DNA of 64,000 nucleotides from Lactobacillus sp. MRS-253-APC-2B (lineage in GTDB: Bacteria; Bacillota; Bacilli; Lactobacillales; Lactobacillaceae): contig NZ_JABAFO010000009.1 of NCBI RefSeq assembly GCF_012843675.1, forward strand, positions 1 to 64,000. Reading direction: 5' to 3'. The notes beneath the pieces were generated by a model. It was not told where the DNA came from, made no database searches, and saw only the letters and a list, made by a program, of their open reading frames with translations. The position numbers and the translations under genes were made by a program. Numbering within the stretch: the first letter of the stretch is position 1; each line of letters begins with the position of its first letter. Shown here one piece after another: positions 1-7,478 of this stretch.

Positions 1-2
1 AT

Positions 3-76
3 GCACCCATAGCGCAATTGGATAGAGTGTCTGACTACGAATCAGAAGGTTGAAGGTTCGACTCCTTCTGGGTGCA
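3..76 (+). tRNA. tRNA-Arg (anticodon ACG)
   Basis: A complete cloverleaf is visible. The 7-bp acceptor stem pairs positions 3-9 (GCACCCA) with 69-75, and the discriminator is A76. The anticodon stem TCTGA/TCAGA holds the loop CTACGAA, which reads ACG and so decodes CGN arginine codons after deamination of A34. The T arm carries GGTTCGACTCC. CCA is not encoded. It is probably the tail of a tRNA cluster that begins left of the window. Confidence 0.96.
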
Positions 77-82
77 TCTCTT

Positions 83-154
83 GCGGAAGTAGTTCAGTGG
101 TAGAACATCACCTTGCCATGGTGGGGGTCGCGGGTTCGAATCCCGTCTTCCGCT
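83..154 (+). tRNA. tRNA-Gly (anticodon GCC)
   Basis: The acceptor stem GCGGAAG (83-89) pairs with CTTCCGC (147-153), with discriminator T154. The anticodon loop TTGCCAT reads GCC, for GGC and GGT glycine codons. The T loop GGTTCGAATCC is canonical. The gene lies 6 bp after tRNA-Arg, so the two are almost certainly cotranscribed. CCA is not encoded. Confidence 0.96.
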
Positions 155-172
155 TTTTTTGTTGCGTGAAAT

Positions 173-210
173 AAAAACTCCAGTCTCAAGGCATGAGATT
201 GGAGTTTTTT
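173..210 (+). terminator. Rho-independent terminator of the tRNA cluster
   Basis: AAACTCCAGTCTCA and TGAGATTGGAGTTT form a long hairpin with a five-base loop, followed by a run of T. It sits directly behind tRNA-Gly. The A-rich left arm would also let it work for the converging amidohydrolase gene, which ends at 312. Confidence 0.85.
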
Positions 211-311
211 CTCACTCTTTTTTGCGTTTTGAGTCAAGAAACTATTACTCGAGATCGTTTGAATTGGTAATCAATTGTCAAAGTAAAGTGGACTCAAACA
301 AGATGATGGTG

Positions 312-1895
312 TTAGTCATTATTACGGTAGACACACTGACCCTTAAACCAGGTTTCTTTTGCACGGACTTGAGTCAGCTCGTCTGCTGGTACGGTAAAGA
401 TATCCTTGTTGAGAATGACGAAATCAGCCGACTTGCCAACCTCCAGCGTTCCATTATGAGTAAAGCCGCCAATCTCAGCTGCCCATTTGGTATAACCAAG
501 AATGGCCTGAGGGACACTGATTGCTTCTGCTTCATTAACCACGTCATCATTGGCTGCGCGGCGTGTCACAGCTGCGTAGATACTGTAAAACGGGCTGTCT
601 GGTTCAGCCCATGGCGTACATGGCGCATCGGAACTTAACGTCGTCAGTGCATTGGAATTAAGCATCGATTTGATTCGATAGGCCTGCTTGAACTGCTCGG
701 GAGTCAGGTAGGTACGATACGACTCGTCTTCAGCAAAGAAAAAGATTGGCTGCGTAGAAAGACCATAGTGCATCTTAGCGTGATTGATTTGGTCAAACAT
801 CTGATCGCTCAGCAGCGAGGCATGTTCGATTCGAATCGAAGGCATGTCATCCAGCCATGGCTCCATATTGCAGGTTGTATCCAAAACCAGCTGAATTGCT
901 GCATTGCCCATTGCATGAATGGCTGCCTGCAGATGATGCTCTTTGGCAAATTCAACTGCAGTTTTTAGCTTCGCCTGATTGGTCAACAAGACACCGCGCT
1001 TGCCGGATGGGTAAGAAATCGAATTATCTGCAGTCTCACCAGAGATGCTGCCATCCATAAAGATCTTGATACCGGCGACTCTTAGCTGATCGTCGCCAAC
1101 TGGTTCCAGACTTTGACCTGGATCCAGCTCATCATATACATAATAAATCGAAGCGCGTGGGGTAAAACCTTGTTTAACGGCATCTTGATAAAGCTGCAGC
1201 GTGGTGTATGGCTTTAAGCGTCCCATCATCTCACCGATGGCTACAATGCCGTTTTCAAGATAGTGCGTTGAACTGTTGACCATGTTTTGGACATCGCCGG
1301 TATAGCTTTGAGCCGATTTGGCACGAATCAGCAGCTGACTGGCAGCTACCTCGCGCATAAAACCATTGGGACGCCCATCGGCAAAGTGCTCAATCTTACC
1401 ACCCTTGGGATCCGGCGTATCTTTATCAATGCCAGCTAGTTCCAAGGCTTTAGAATTGCCGACCGATGAGTGACAATCAGACCGATAGATGAAAATTGGC
1501 TGTTCAGTCGTAACCTGATCAAGATCATCAACGGTTGGTGAGCGGTGCTCAGCTAATTTGGTTTCATCAAATCCCCAGCCTTCGATCCAGACATCGGGTC
1601 CTTGACCAAGCTGTGGCGACTGTTTGAGTGCAGTGATCATTTCTTTGATGCTGTTGACGTTGGGTGGCGTGCAGGCCGTACCATGAAGAGCATCGGCAAT
1701 ATATTTTGGATGGGTATGACAGTCAATTAAGCCTGGCAAAACGGTCTGCTGATGCAGATCAATGGCGTCTGGATCATCAATCTGATCAGTCTGGCCAATC
1801 CAGCTGATGCGGCCGTCTTTGACTTTAAAGGCAGTAGCAAAATCAGTCTCGCTGGTACCGACAAAGATCTTGCCGTTGACAAAGGTTTGTTCCAT
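312..1895 (-). CDS. YtcJ-type amidohydrolase (amidohydrolase 3 family)
   Basis: Predicted metal-dependent hydrolase of 527 residues. A short N-terminal beta domain leads to the barrel metal motif HTH at residues 60-62 (in LIDCHTHP). Further conserved sites are AIHAMGN, RIEHAS and the late aspartate in LSSDAP, followed by a C-terminal beta segment with GKSADFVIL. These are the hallmarks of the YtcJ/amidohydrolase-3 group, cytosolic enzymes whose natural substrates are mostly unknown, so I name the family only. The ATG at 1895 has a good ribosome binding site (GGAGG, 7 bases upstream on the minus strand). It is transcribed divergently from the adhP-like gene and converges on the tRNA cluster. 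Confidence 0.9.
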   Translation of the reverse strand: MEQTFVNGKIFVGTSETDFATAFKVKDGRISWIGQTDQIDDPDAIDLHQQTVLPGLIDCHTHPKYIADALHGTACTPPNVNSIKEMITALKQSPQLGQGPDVWIEGWGFDETKLAEHRSPTVDDLDQVTTEQPIFIYRSDCHSSVGNSKALELAGIDKDTPDPKGGKIEHFADGRPNGFMREVAASQLLIRAKSAQSYTGDVQNMVNSSTHYLENGIVAIGEMMGRLKPYTTLQLYQDAVKQGFTPRASIYYVYDELDPGQSLEPVGDDQLRVAGIKIFMDGSISGETADNSISYPSGKRGVLLTNQAKLKTAVEFAKEHHLQAAIHAMGNAAIQLVLDTTCNMEPWLDDMPSIRIEHASLLSDQMFDQINHAKMHYGLSTQPIFFFAEDESYRTYLTPEQFKQAYRIKSMLNSNALTTLSSDAPCTPWAEPDSPFYSIYAAVTRRAANDDVVNEAEAISVPQAILGYTKWAAEIGGFTHNGTLEVGKSADFVILNKDIFTVPADELTQVRAKETWFKGQCVYRNND

Positions 1896-1934
1896 GATTG
1901 TTTCCTCCGTATCATTTTTGGCAGCGGTAACATT

Positions 1935-1963
1935 ATAATAATCCGCTTATTGAACTGAGACAA
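1935..1963 (-). promoter_or_regulatory. Sigma-A promoter for the amidohydrolase
   Basis: On the minus strand a -35 box TTGTCT (1958-1963) is separated by 17 bases from a -10 box TATTAT (1935-1940). That leaves a leader of about 30 bases before the ATG at 1895. Confidence 0.6.
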
Positions 1964-2102
1964 CCAACGAAAATTAAAACTGGATATTAATCGTAATTAT
2001 GTCTATAAAATCAATCGTAGCATCTTGCCGATTTATACTTTTTAACCATCTTGAAAGCCTTTGCTTATTTTTGATAAGTGTATATCTGCACAAATCAAAA
2101 AT

Positions 2103-2162
2103 AATTTTGAAAGTGCTTTAGGTAGCTGTAAACGCCTTGATTACGCCTAAATAGCCACTTTT
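2103..2162. other. Imperfect inverted repeat in the divergent intergenic region
   Basis: The 379-bp gap between the amidohydrolase and the alcohol dehydrogenase holds an interrupted inverted repeat: AAAGTG and TTTAGG on the left answer CCTAAA and CACTTT on the right, with T-rich DNA after it. It could be a leftover terminator or an operator. The remainder of the gap (about 1965-2100) is AT-rich and I see nothing more in it. Confidence 0.35.
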
Positions 2163-2185
2163 TAATTAAATGGTCTAGTTTAAAT

Positions 2186-2200
2186 GTGCAAACGTTCACT
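2186..2200 (+). promoter_or_regulatory. Putative CcpA-binding cre site
   Basis: GTGCAAACGTTCACT matches the low-GC Gram-positive cre consensus WTGNAANCGNWNNCW at all fixed positions except the first W. It abuts the -35 box of the alcohol dehydrogenase promoter, where CcpA could act on carbon-source control of the gene. Confidence 0.6.
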
Positions 2201-2228
2201 TTCCAAATGGAGCTGAATCTGCTAAGAT
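2200..2228 (+). promoter_or_regulatory. Promoter for the alcohol dehydrogenase
   Basis: TTTCCA (2200-2205), a 17-base spacer and TAAGAT (2223-2228) form a plausible sigma-A promoter. It starts transcription about 40 bases before the ATG at 2275. Confidence 0.55.
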
Positions 2229-2274
2229 AGTGGCTGTAAAGGAAATCTAATGATTGCAAAGGAGATTTTGCTCT

Positions 2275-3297
2275 ATGAAAGCTGCTGTTATTCGTGAAAA
2301 CTGTGATGGTTTCGTTGACGTCAAGGATGTAACGCTGCGTGACCTGAAGCCAGGTGAAGCACTGGTTGACATGGAATACTGTGGTCTTTGCCACACTGAC
2401 CTGCACGTTGCTGCTGGTGACTTTGGCAAGAAGCCTGGTACGATCATCGGTCACGAAGGTGTTGGCCGTGTATCCAAGGTTGCTCCTGGCGTTACCAGCC
2501 TGAAAGTCGGCGACCGGGTATCCATCGCTTGGTTCTTCAAGGGCTGTGGTCACTGTGAATACTGTCTGACTGGCCGTGAAACGCTTTGCCGCAACGTTCT
2601 GAACGCCGGCTACACTGCTGATGGTGCCATGGCTGAACAATGCATCGTACCTGCTGACTATGCAGTTAAGGTACCAGAAGGCCTGGACCCAGTAGAGGCT
2701 ACTTCTCTGACTTGTGCCGGTGTTACGATGTACAAGGCTCTGAAGGTTTCCGGCATCAAGCCAGGTCAATGGGTATCAATCGTTGGTGCTGGTGGTCTGG
2801 GTAACCTGGGTATCCAATTTGCTCACAACGTATTTGGTGCTCACGTTGTTGCCGTTGACGGTAACCCTGACAAGCTGGAAGCTGCCAAGAAGGAAGGCGC
2901 TGAAGTCCTGATCAACCGTCACGACGGCAATGTTGACGAACAGATCCAAGAAAAGGTTGGCGGCGTTCACGCAGCTGTTGTTACGGCCGTTACGCCAGCT
3001 GCCTTTGACCAAGCTGTTGGCTCCCTGCGTCCAGATGGCAAGCTGGTTGCCGTTGCCTTGCCAAAGGGTGACATGCAATTGAACATTGCTAAGACGGTTC
3101 TGGATGGGATCGTAGTTGCCGGTTCTCTGGTTGGTACTCGTCAAGACTTGGCTGAATGTTTCCAATTCGGTGCTGAAGGCAAGGTTCACCCAATCGTTAA
3201 GACTCGCAAGCTGGAAGAAATCAACGATATGATTCAAGAACTGAAGGACAACAAAGTGGTTGGCCGGAACGTCGTTGACTTCGTTCACAACAAGTAA
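2275..3297 (+). CDS. adhP: Zinc-dependent, NAD-linked alcohol dehydrogenase (AdhP type)
   Basis: A 340-residue medium-chain dehydrogenase that interconverts alcohols and aldehydes with NAD(H) in the cytosol; in heterofermenters such enzymes help regenerate NAD+. Catalytic zinc ligands are Cys39 (in GLCHTDL), His60 (in GHEG) and Cys147. The structural zinc site has Cys91, Cys94, Cys97 and Cys105. The Rossmann motif GAGGLG is at 171-176. I place the start at the ATG at 2275, because AAAGGAG lies 10 bases upstream; the frame stays open seven codons further, but that start lacks a ribosome binding site. Codon use is strongly biased, suggesting high expression. It is a single-gene unit, with its own promoter and terminator. 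Confidence 0.93.
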   Translation: MKAAVIRENCDGFVDVKDVTLRDLKPGEALVDMEYCGLCHTDLHVAAGDFGKKPGTIIGHEGVGRVSKVAPGVTSLKVGDRVSIAWFFKGCGHCEYCLTGRETLCRNVLNAGYTADGAMAEQCIVPADYAVKVPEGLDPVEATSLTCAGVTMYKALKVSGIKPGQWVSIVGAGGLGNLGIQFAHNVFGAHVVAVDGNPDKLEAAKKEGAEVLINRHDGNVDEQIQEKVGGVHAAVVTAVTPAAFDQAVGSLRPDGKLVAVALPKGDMQLNIAKTVLDGIVVAGSLVGTRQDLAECFQFGAEGKVHPIVKTRKLEEINDMIQELKDNKVVGRNVVDFVHNK

Positions 3298-3343
3298 TCG
3301 AATAATGGCTGGGATAAGCAGTTCCTGGCAATCCTAAAAATAA

Positions 3344-3378
3344 GGTTCACCGCTGTTTTAATAGCGGTGGACTTTTTT
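3344..3378 (+). terminator. Terminator after the alcohol dehydrogenase
   Basis: GTTCACCGCT pairs with AGCGGTGGAC (with wobble) around the loop GTTTTAAT, followed by TTTTTT. Confidence 0.85.
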
Positions 3379-3411
3379 GATTCTTTCGCCCAGATATTTT
3401 CAAGTATATAT

Positions 3412-3439
3412 GGTAGAATTAAGGTCAATATTAGTCAGA
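3412..3439 (+). promoter_or_regulatory. ctsR-clpC promoter with CtsR operator
   Basis: An extended -10 element, TGG-TAGAAT (-10 hexamer 3414-3419), is followed at 3423-3439 by GGTCAAT-ATT-AGTCAGA. This fits the CtsR heptad repeat (RGTCAAA-NAN-RGTCAAA) with 7-3-7 spacing. The box covers the expected transcription start, as expected for autorepression by CtsR. Confidence 0.75.
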
Positions 3440-3461
3440 TGAAGAACGAGGGGGCGAAACT

Positions 3462-3929
3462 TTGGAAGACCGCAGTATATCAGATATTATTGAGGCATAC
3501 CTCAAAGAGATTCTTGGTAACTCAGAACAGATTGAAATTCGTCGCTCGGAGGTTGCCAATCATTTTGACGTGGTACCTTCACAGATCAATTATGTAATTA
3601 AGACTCGCTTTACTCTGCAGAATGGCTATCTGGTGCAAAGCAAGCGTGGCGGTGGCGGCTATATCCGGATTGAGCGCATTAATCTACTGGATGATGTTGA
3701 CGTCTTGGATATGCTGATCAATGCGATTGGTGATTCGATCAGTGAACGCGATGCCTTCGATGTCATTAGAACCTTATATGAAGAAAAAGTCGTTACACGA
3801 CGCGAGGGTGATCTGATGATGGTGATGGTTGCCAAACAGACCTTGAAACTGGATAGTCGGGTTAAGGAAAATCAGCTGCGGGCTCGGGTCCTGACCTCGC
3901 TGCTGAACCGACTGCGTTTTGAAAGCTAG
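3462..3929 (+). CDS. ctsR: Transcriptional repressor of class III stress genes CtsR
   Basis: A 155-residue dimeric winged-helix repressor that shuts off clp genes at normal temperature and is inactivated by heat. The N-terminal helix-turn-helix (about residues 25-50) is followed by the glycine-rich wing RGGGGYIRI (about 62-70), the DNA-contacting and temperature-sensing element of the family. The rest is the dimerisation domain. It starts with TTG at 3462 after CGAGGGGG. It heads an operon with clpC, and a CtsR box lies at the promoter. The mcsA and mcsB genes found between ctsR and clpC in Bacillus are absent, as in other lactobacilli. Confidence 0.95.
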   Translation: MEDRSISDIIEAYLKEILGNSEQIEIRRSEVANHFDVVPSQINYVIKTRFTLQNGYLVQSKRGGGGYIRIERINLLDDVDVLDMLINAIGDSISERDAFDVIRTLYEEKVVTRREGDLMMVMVAKQTLKLDSRVKENQLRARVLTSLLNRLRFES

Positions 3930-3950
3930 AGAGAAAGAGACGGTGATTTA

Positions 3951-6449
3951 ATGGACAATAATTCATACACCCGAAGTGCACAAAACGTTTTGCAGATTGC
4001 CCAAGAACAGGCACATTACTTTAAGCATCAGGCCGTGGGGACCGAACATCTGCTGCTGGCTTTGAGCATGGCTTCCAATAGTATTGCCGGCCGTGTTTTA
4101 AGTCAATTCAACATTACCAGTGATGACATCAGAGAAGAAATTGAAAGTCTGACCGGCTATGGCACGATGCAAGAAGTTGATCGCGATACCTACCTGCCGG
4201 ACTCACCCAAGTTGCGCAGTATTCTGGCACTGGCTAGCCAGATGGCACAACGACTGCAGGCTCCTCAGATTGGCACTGAGCATTTATTGCTGGCACTTTT
4301 GAGTGATGACGCAATTTTGTCGTCACGAATTTTGAGCAATCTAGACGTCAACCCTAAGCAGGCACGGCGGATTCTGCTAAGACGATTGGGAATTGCTGAA
4401 AATCAGCAGCGACATGCGCCAAGACGACGTCCAAGTGAAGGCGATAGCAGTGATGGTGAGGTTCAGGGGACGCCAACACTGGATAAGCTGGCGCGCGATC
4501 TTACTCAGATTGCGCGTGGTGGCGGCATGGATCCGGTAGTTGGCCGTGATCGTGAAATTAAACGAGTCATTCAGATTCTCAGTCGGCGAACCAAAAACAA
4601 CCCAGTTCTGATTGGTGAGCCTGGGGTTGGTAAAACAGCGATTGCTGAAGGCCTTGCTGAACGGATCGTAGCCGGTCGGGTTCCCGAAGAGCTGGCTGAT
4701 AAACGACTGATGATGCTGGATATGGGATCTTTGGTTGCCGGTACCAAGTATCGTGGTGAGTTTGAGGATCGCCTGAAAAAAATCATTAACGAGATTTACC
4801 ATGATGGTCATGTGATTTTATTCATCGATGAACTGCATACCTTGGTTGGAGCTGGTGGTGCCGAAGGGGCAATTGATGCCTCAAACATCTTAAAGCCAGC
4901 CCTGGCCCGTGGTGAACTGCAGACGATCGGGGCTACGACGCTTGATGAGTATCAAAAATACATTGAATCAGACGCAGCCTTAGAACGACGCTTTGCTACG
5001 GTTCAAGTCGAAGAGCCGACTGCAGAAGATGCATTAAAGATTCTAAAAGGTCTGCGGCCAAAATATGAGGAGCATCATCATGTCAAAGTTGACGATGAGG
5101 CACTTGAAGCAGCCGTTAAACTGTCGACGCGCTATCTGACGAGTCGTTTTCTACCGGACAAGGCCATTGATTTAATGGACGAGTCGGCAGCCATGGTCCG
5201 GATTGAGGCTGAAGAAAAGACGTCGCCCCTGGCAGGTGAGCAGGCCAAGCTGCGCCAGTTGGGTGAAGAAAAAGAACAGGCCATCGAGCAGCAAAACTTT
5301 GATCGAGCGGCTCAACTCAGGCAGGCCGAATTAACCATCAAGGCCCGGTTGGATGAGGAAGAAAAGCGACGTCAAGAGCAGGCTGACCAATATCAGCTGC
5401 ATGTTGGCGCCGAAGACATCGCTAAGGTAGTTGCGGAATGGACGGGTGTGCCATTGACGCAACTGCAGAAATCAGAAAGCGACCGTTTGATCAATCTGGA
5501 ACACGTGCTGCATCAGCGCGTGATTGGTCAAGACGAGGCCGTTTCTGCGATTGCACGCTCAATTCGACGGGCACGCAGCGGGCTTAAGGATCCCAACCGT
5601 CCCATTGGTTCATTTATGTTCCTTGGTCCTACTGGTGTCGGCAAGACTGAACTGGCTAAGGCATTGGCAGAAGCAATGTTTGGTTCGGAAAACAACATGA
5701 TTCGCGTTGACATGTCTGAATATATGGAAAAATACAGCGTCAGTCGTTTGATTGGCGCAGCACCTGGCTATGTCGGCTATGATGAGGGCGGTCAGCTGAC
5801 GGAAAAAGTTCGTCAGCATCCATACAGTGTCGTATTGCTTGATGAGGCCGAAAAAGCTCATCCAGACGTATTCAATCTGTTGCTGCAGGTTTTAGATGAC
5901 GGCTATCTAACGGATTCTAAAGGGCGGCGCGTAGATTTCCGCAATACGATTTTGATTATGACTTCCAACCTGGGGGCAACACAGCTGCAAGACGAAAAGC
6001 AGGTTGGCTTTGGTGCTTCGGACATGGCTCATGATTATCAGGCAATGTCGTCTGCCATCAAACAGCAGTTGAAGCTGCATTTTAGACCCGAATTCTTAAA
6101 CCGAATCGATGAAACGGTAATCTTCCATTCATTGAATGAAAAAGAACTGCACCAGATTGTCAAGCTTTTGGCCGGTAAGATCACGAAACGGATTGCTGAA
6201 CGTGATATTAAGCTGCGCTTTACGCCGGGGGCAATTGACGTGATTGCTAAAGCTGGCTATGATCCCGAATACGGAGCACGTCCATTGCGGCGTGCCTTGC
6301 AAAATCTGGTTGAAGATCCGCTTAGTGAGGCTCTGCTGGCCGGCTCGGTTCAAGGCGGCGATGAGGTTGTGATTGGATCGCATCAAGGCAAGATTACCCT
6401 TAAGGATAAGCGCGGGGATGCCAAACCGGAATTGATTGCGTTGCCTTAA
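3951..6449 (+). CDS. clpC: ATP-dependent Clp protease ATP-binding subunit ClpC
   Basis: An 832-residue Hsp100 unfoldase that feeds substrates to the ClpP peptidase. Order of domains: two Clp-N repeats (about 1-145), first AAA+ module with Walker A GEPGVGKT (near 222) and Walker B FIDELHTL (near 290), a UvrB/UvrC-like coiled middle region (about 430-480), second AAA+ module with Walker A GPTGVGKT (near 558), and a VGF loop (near 685) of the kind that docks ClpP. The middle domain and length identify ClpC rather than ClpB or ClpE. It follows ctsR by 21 bases and shares its CtsR-controlled promoter. Without McsB, adaptor use must differ from Bacillus (inference). Confidence 0.95.
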   Translation: MDNNSYTRSAQNVLQIAQEQAHYFKHQAVGTEHLLLALSMASNSIAGRVLSQFNITSDDIREEIESLTGYGTMQEVDRDTYLPDSPKLRSILALASQMAQRLQAPQIGTEHLLLALLSDDAILSSRILSNLDVNPKQARRILLRRLGIAENQQRHAPRRRPSEGDSSDGEVQGTPTLDKLARDLTQIARGGGMDPVVGRDREIKRVIQILSRRTKNNPVLIGEPGVGKTAIAEGLAERIVAGRVPEELADKRLMMLDMGSLVAGTKYRGEFEDRLKKIINEIYHDGHVILFIDELHTLVGAGGAEGAIDASNILKPALARGELQTIGATTLDEYQKYIESDAALERRFATVQVEEPTAEDALKILKGLRPKYEEHHHVKVDDEALEAAVKLSTRYLTSRFLPDKAIDLMDESAAMVRIEAEEKTSPLAGEQAKLRQLGEEKEQAIEQQNFDRAAQLRQAELTIKARLDEEEKRRQEQADQYQLHVGAEDIAKVVAEWTGVPLTQLQKSESDRLINLEHVLHQRVIGQDEAVSAIARSIRRARSGLKDPNRPIGSFMFLGPTGVGKTELAKALAEAMFGSENNMIRVDMSEYMEKYSVSRLIGAAPGYVGYDEGGQLTEKVRQHPYSVVLLDEAEKAHPDVFNLLLQVLDDGYLTDSKGRRVDFRNTILIMTSNLGATQLQDEKQVGFGASDMAHDYQAMSSAIKQQLKLHFRPEFLNRIDETVIFHSLNEKELHQIVKLLAGKITKRIAERDIKLRFTPGAIDVIAKAGYDPEYGARPLRRALQNLVEDPLSEALLAGSVQGGDEVVIGSHQGKITLKDKRGDAKPELIALP

Positions 6450-6491
6450 AAAACGGTGTTCTCGATAAATAACCTGATAGACAAATCTTAA

Positions 6492-6541
6492 GAGTCATTA
6501 AATCACCATTTACCAAAATGGGATTTGATGACTTTTATTTT
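6492..6541 (+). terminator. Terminator after clpC
   Basis: GTCATTAAATC (left) pairs with GATTTGATGAC (right), with additional CCATT/AATGG pairing near the loop, then TTTTATTTT. It closes the ctsR-clpC operon. Confidence 0.8.
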
Positions 6542-6634
6542 AGCGAATTGGTAACCCAAGCTTGCAAGAACTGGCTTTTCGTGTGAGAATTATTTTGACT
6601 AATATGGGAAACCAATAAGGGAGAATTTATTGAA

Positions 6635-7243
6635 ATGAAACGTGCAGAACAACTGGCAAAAACGCGCCAGGCAATCTTAAAAACCGCTACGACTCTGTTT
6701 TTAAAAAAGGGCTTTTCTGGCGCCTCAACCAGAGATATTGCCAAACAGATTGGGATTACGCAGCCAGCCTTATACCACCACTTTAATGATAAAGAAGTGC
6801 TGTACCTGGCCGTTTTAACCAACCTTTGCGGCAAGGTGCGCCAAGACATCAATAAGGTAATGCGTAAGCAACAGATCGCTCCAGAAGAACGGCTGTATGG
6901 CATCACTGAAGTTTTGAAAAAGCATCATCCACTCAATGTCTATGATCAATATCAAGAAGCCAAAAGAGAGCTTTCCGAAAGTGCTCAGCGCAAATTAGAC
7001 ATGCTGTTTACGATGGACTACATTGAACCGATTGCTGATTTCTTCAAACTGCCAGAAGTCAATCTGCGGCCAGAATTGTTGCCAAGAGAAGCTGCTGAGC
7101 TGTTCTTGGCTGATCTGGCACCGATTTTTGATTCGTTCCAGCCAATTGGCGGCCATGCTATTTCCGAAGAGCAGCGTACCAAACTGATTTTGGGCTGCAT
7201 TTTACGCGGCTTGACGGTTGCTGAACCAGCCAGTGAAAAATAA
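6635..7243 (+). CDS. TetR/AcrR family transcriptional regulator
   Basis: A 202-residue regulator. The N-terminal helix-turn-helix is clear: residues about 8-50 contain FLKKGFSGASTRDIA followed by IGITQPALYHHFNDKE, the TetR signature. The C-terminal ligand-binding part is not recognisable, as usual in this family, so the inducer and targets are unknown. It stands alone between the clpC terminator and the rpoB promoter, with no adjacent transporter or enzyme gene to suggest a target. The ATG follows AAGGGAG at 6618-6624. Confidence 0.9.
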   Translation: MKRAEQLAKTRQAILKTATTLFLKKGFSGASTRDIAKQIGITQPALYHHFNDKEVLYLAVLTNLCGKVRQDINKVMRKQQIAPEERLYGITEVLKKHHPLNVYDQYQEAKRELSESAQRKLDMLFTMDYIEPIADFFKLPEVNLRPELLPREAAELFLADLAPIFDSFQPIGGHAISEEQRTKLILGCILRGLTVAEPASEK

Positions 7244-7253
7244 AAACTAAATA

Positions 7254-7282
7254 TTGACATTGGATAAGCAAACGCGTATGAT
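7254..7282 (+). promoter_or_regulatory. Consensus sigma-A promoter of the rpoBC operon
   Basis: A perfect -35 TTGACA (7254-7259), a 17-base spacer and -10 TATGAT (7277-7282). Transcription should start near 7289, giving a leader of about 190 bases before rpoB. Confidence 0.85.
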
Positions 7283-7288
7283 AATCAG

Positions 7289-7478
7289 TGTATGTAATTG
7301 CGAGTTCATTTGAGTTCCGTGATCTCTTGTCCATGGGATTCTTTATAAAAACCAAAGACAGCTGCCAGCTGTTTTTGGATTTTTTTTGCCCAAAAGCAGG
7401 AATTTTGACTAATTGTAATCAAAATGTAATATTACAAATTCAACTGAACTTGCCCAACAAATTTGAGAGGTGAATAGT
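7289..7478 (+). ncRNA. Structured rpoB leader (Lacto-rpoB-like 5' UTR)
   Basis: The 190-base leader holds a 10-bp stem, GAGTTCCGTG (7312-7321) with CATGGGATTC (7332-7341), counting three G-U pairs. A second hairpin, ACAGCT/AGCTGT (7358-7372), is followed by two T runs (7372-7376 and 7380-7387), which resembles an intrinsic terminator ahead of rpoB. In lactic acid bacteria the 5' UTR of rpoB is known to carry the conserved Lacto-rpoB RNA motif. Position and lineage fit, but I could not align this sequence to the Rfam model. Confidence 0.6.

Noticed and set aside
159-638. Open frame of 159 codons opposite the amidohydrolase
   Set aside because: Antisense to a clear YtcJ-family gene, no ribosome binding site, starts in the tRNA terminator, no recognisable domain.
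2095-2769. Minus-strand open frame of 224 codons over the adhP gene
   Set aside because: Shadow of a highly codon-biased gene; crosses the adhP promoter and cre site and resembles nothing.
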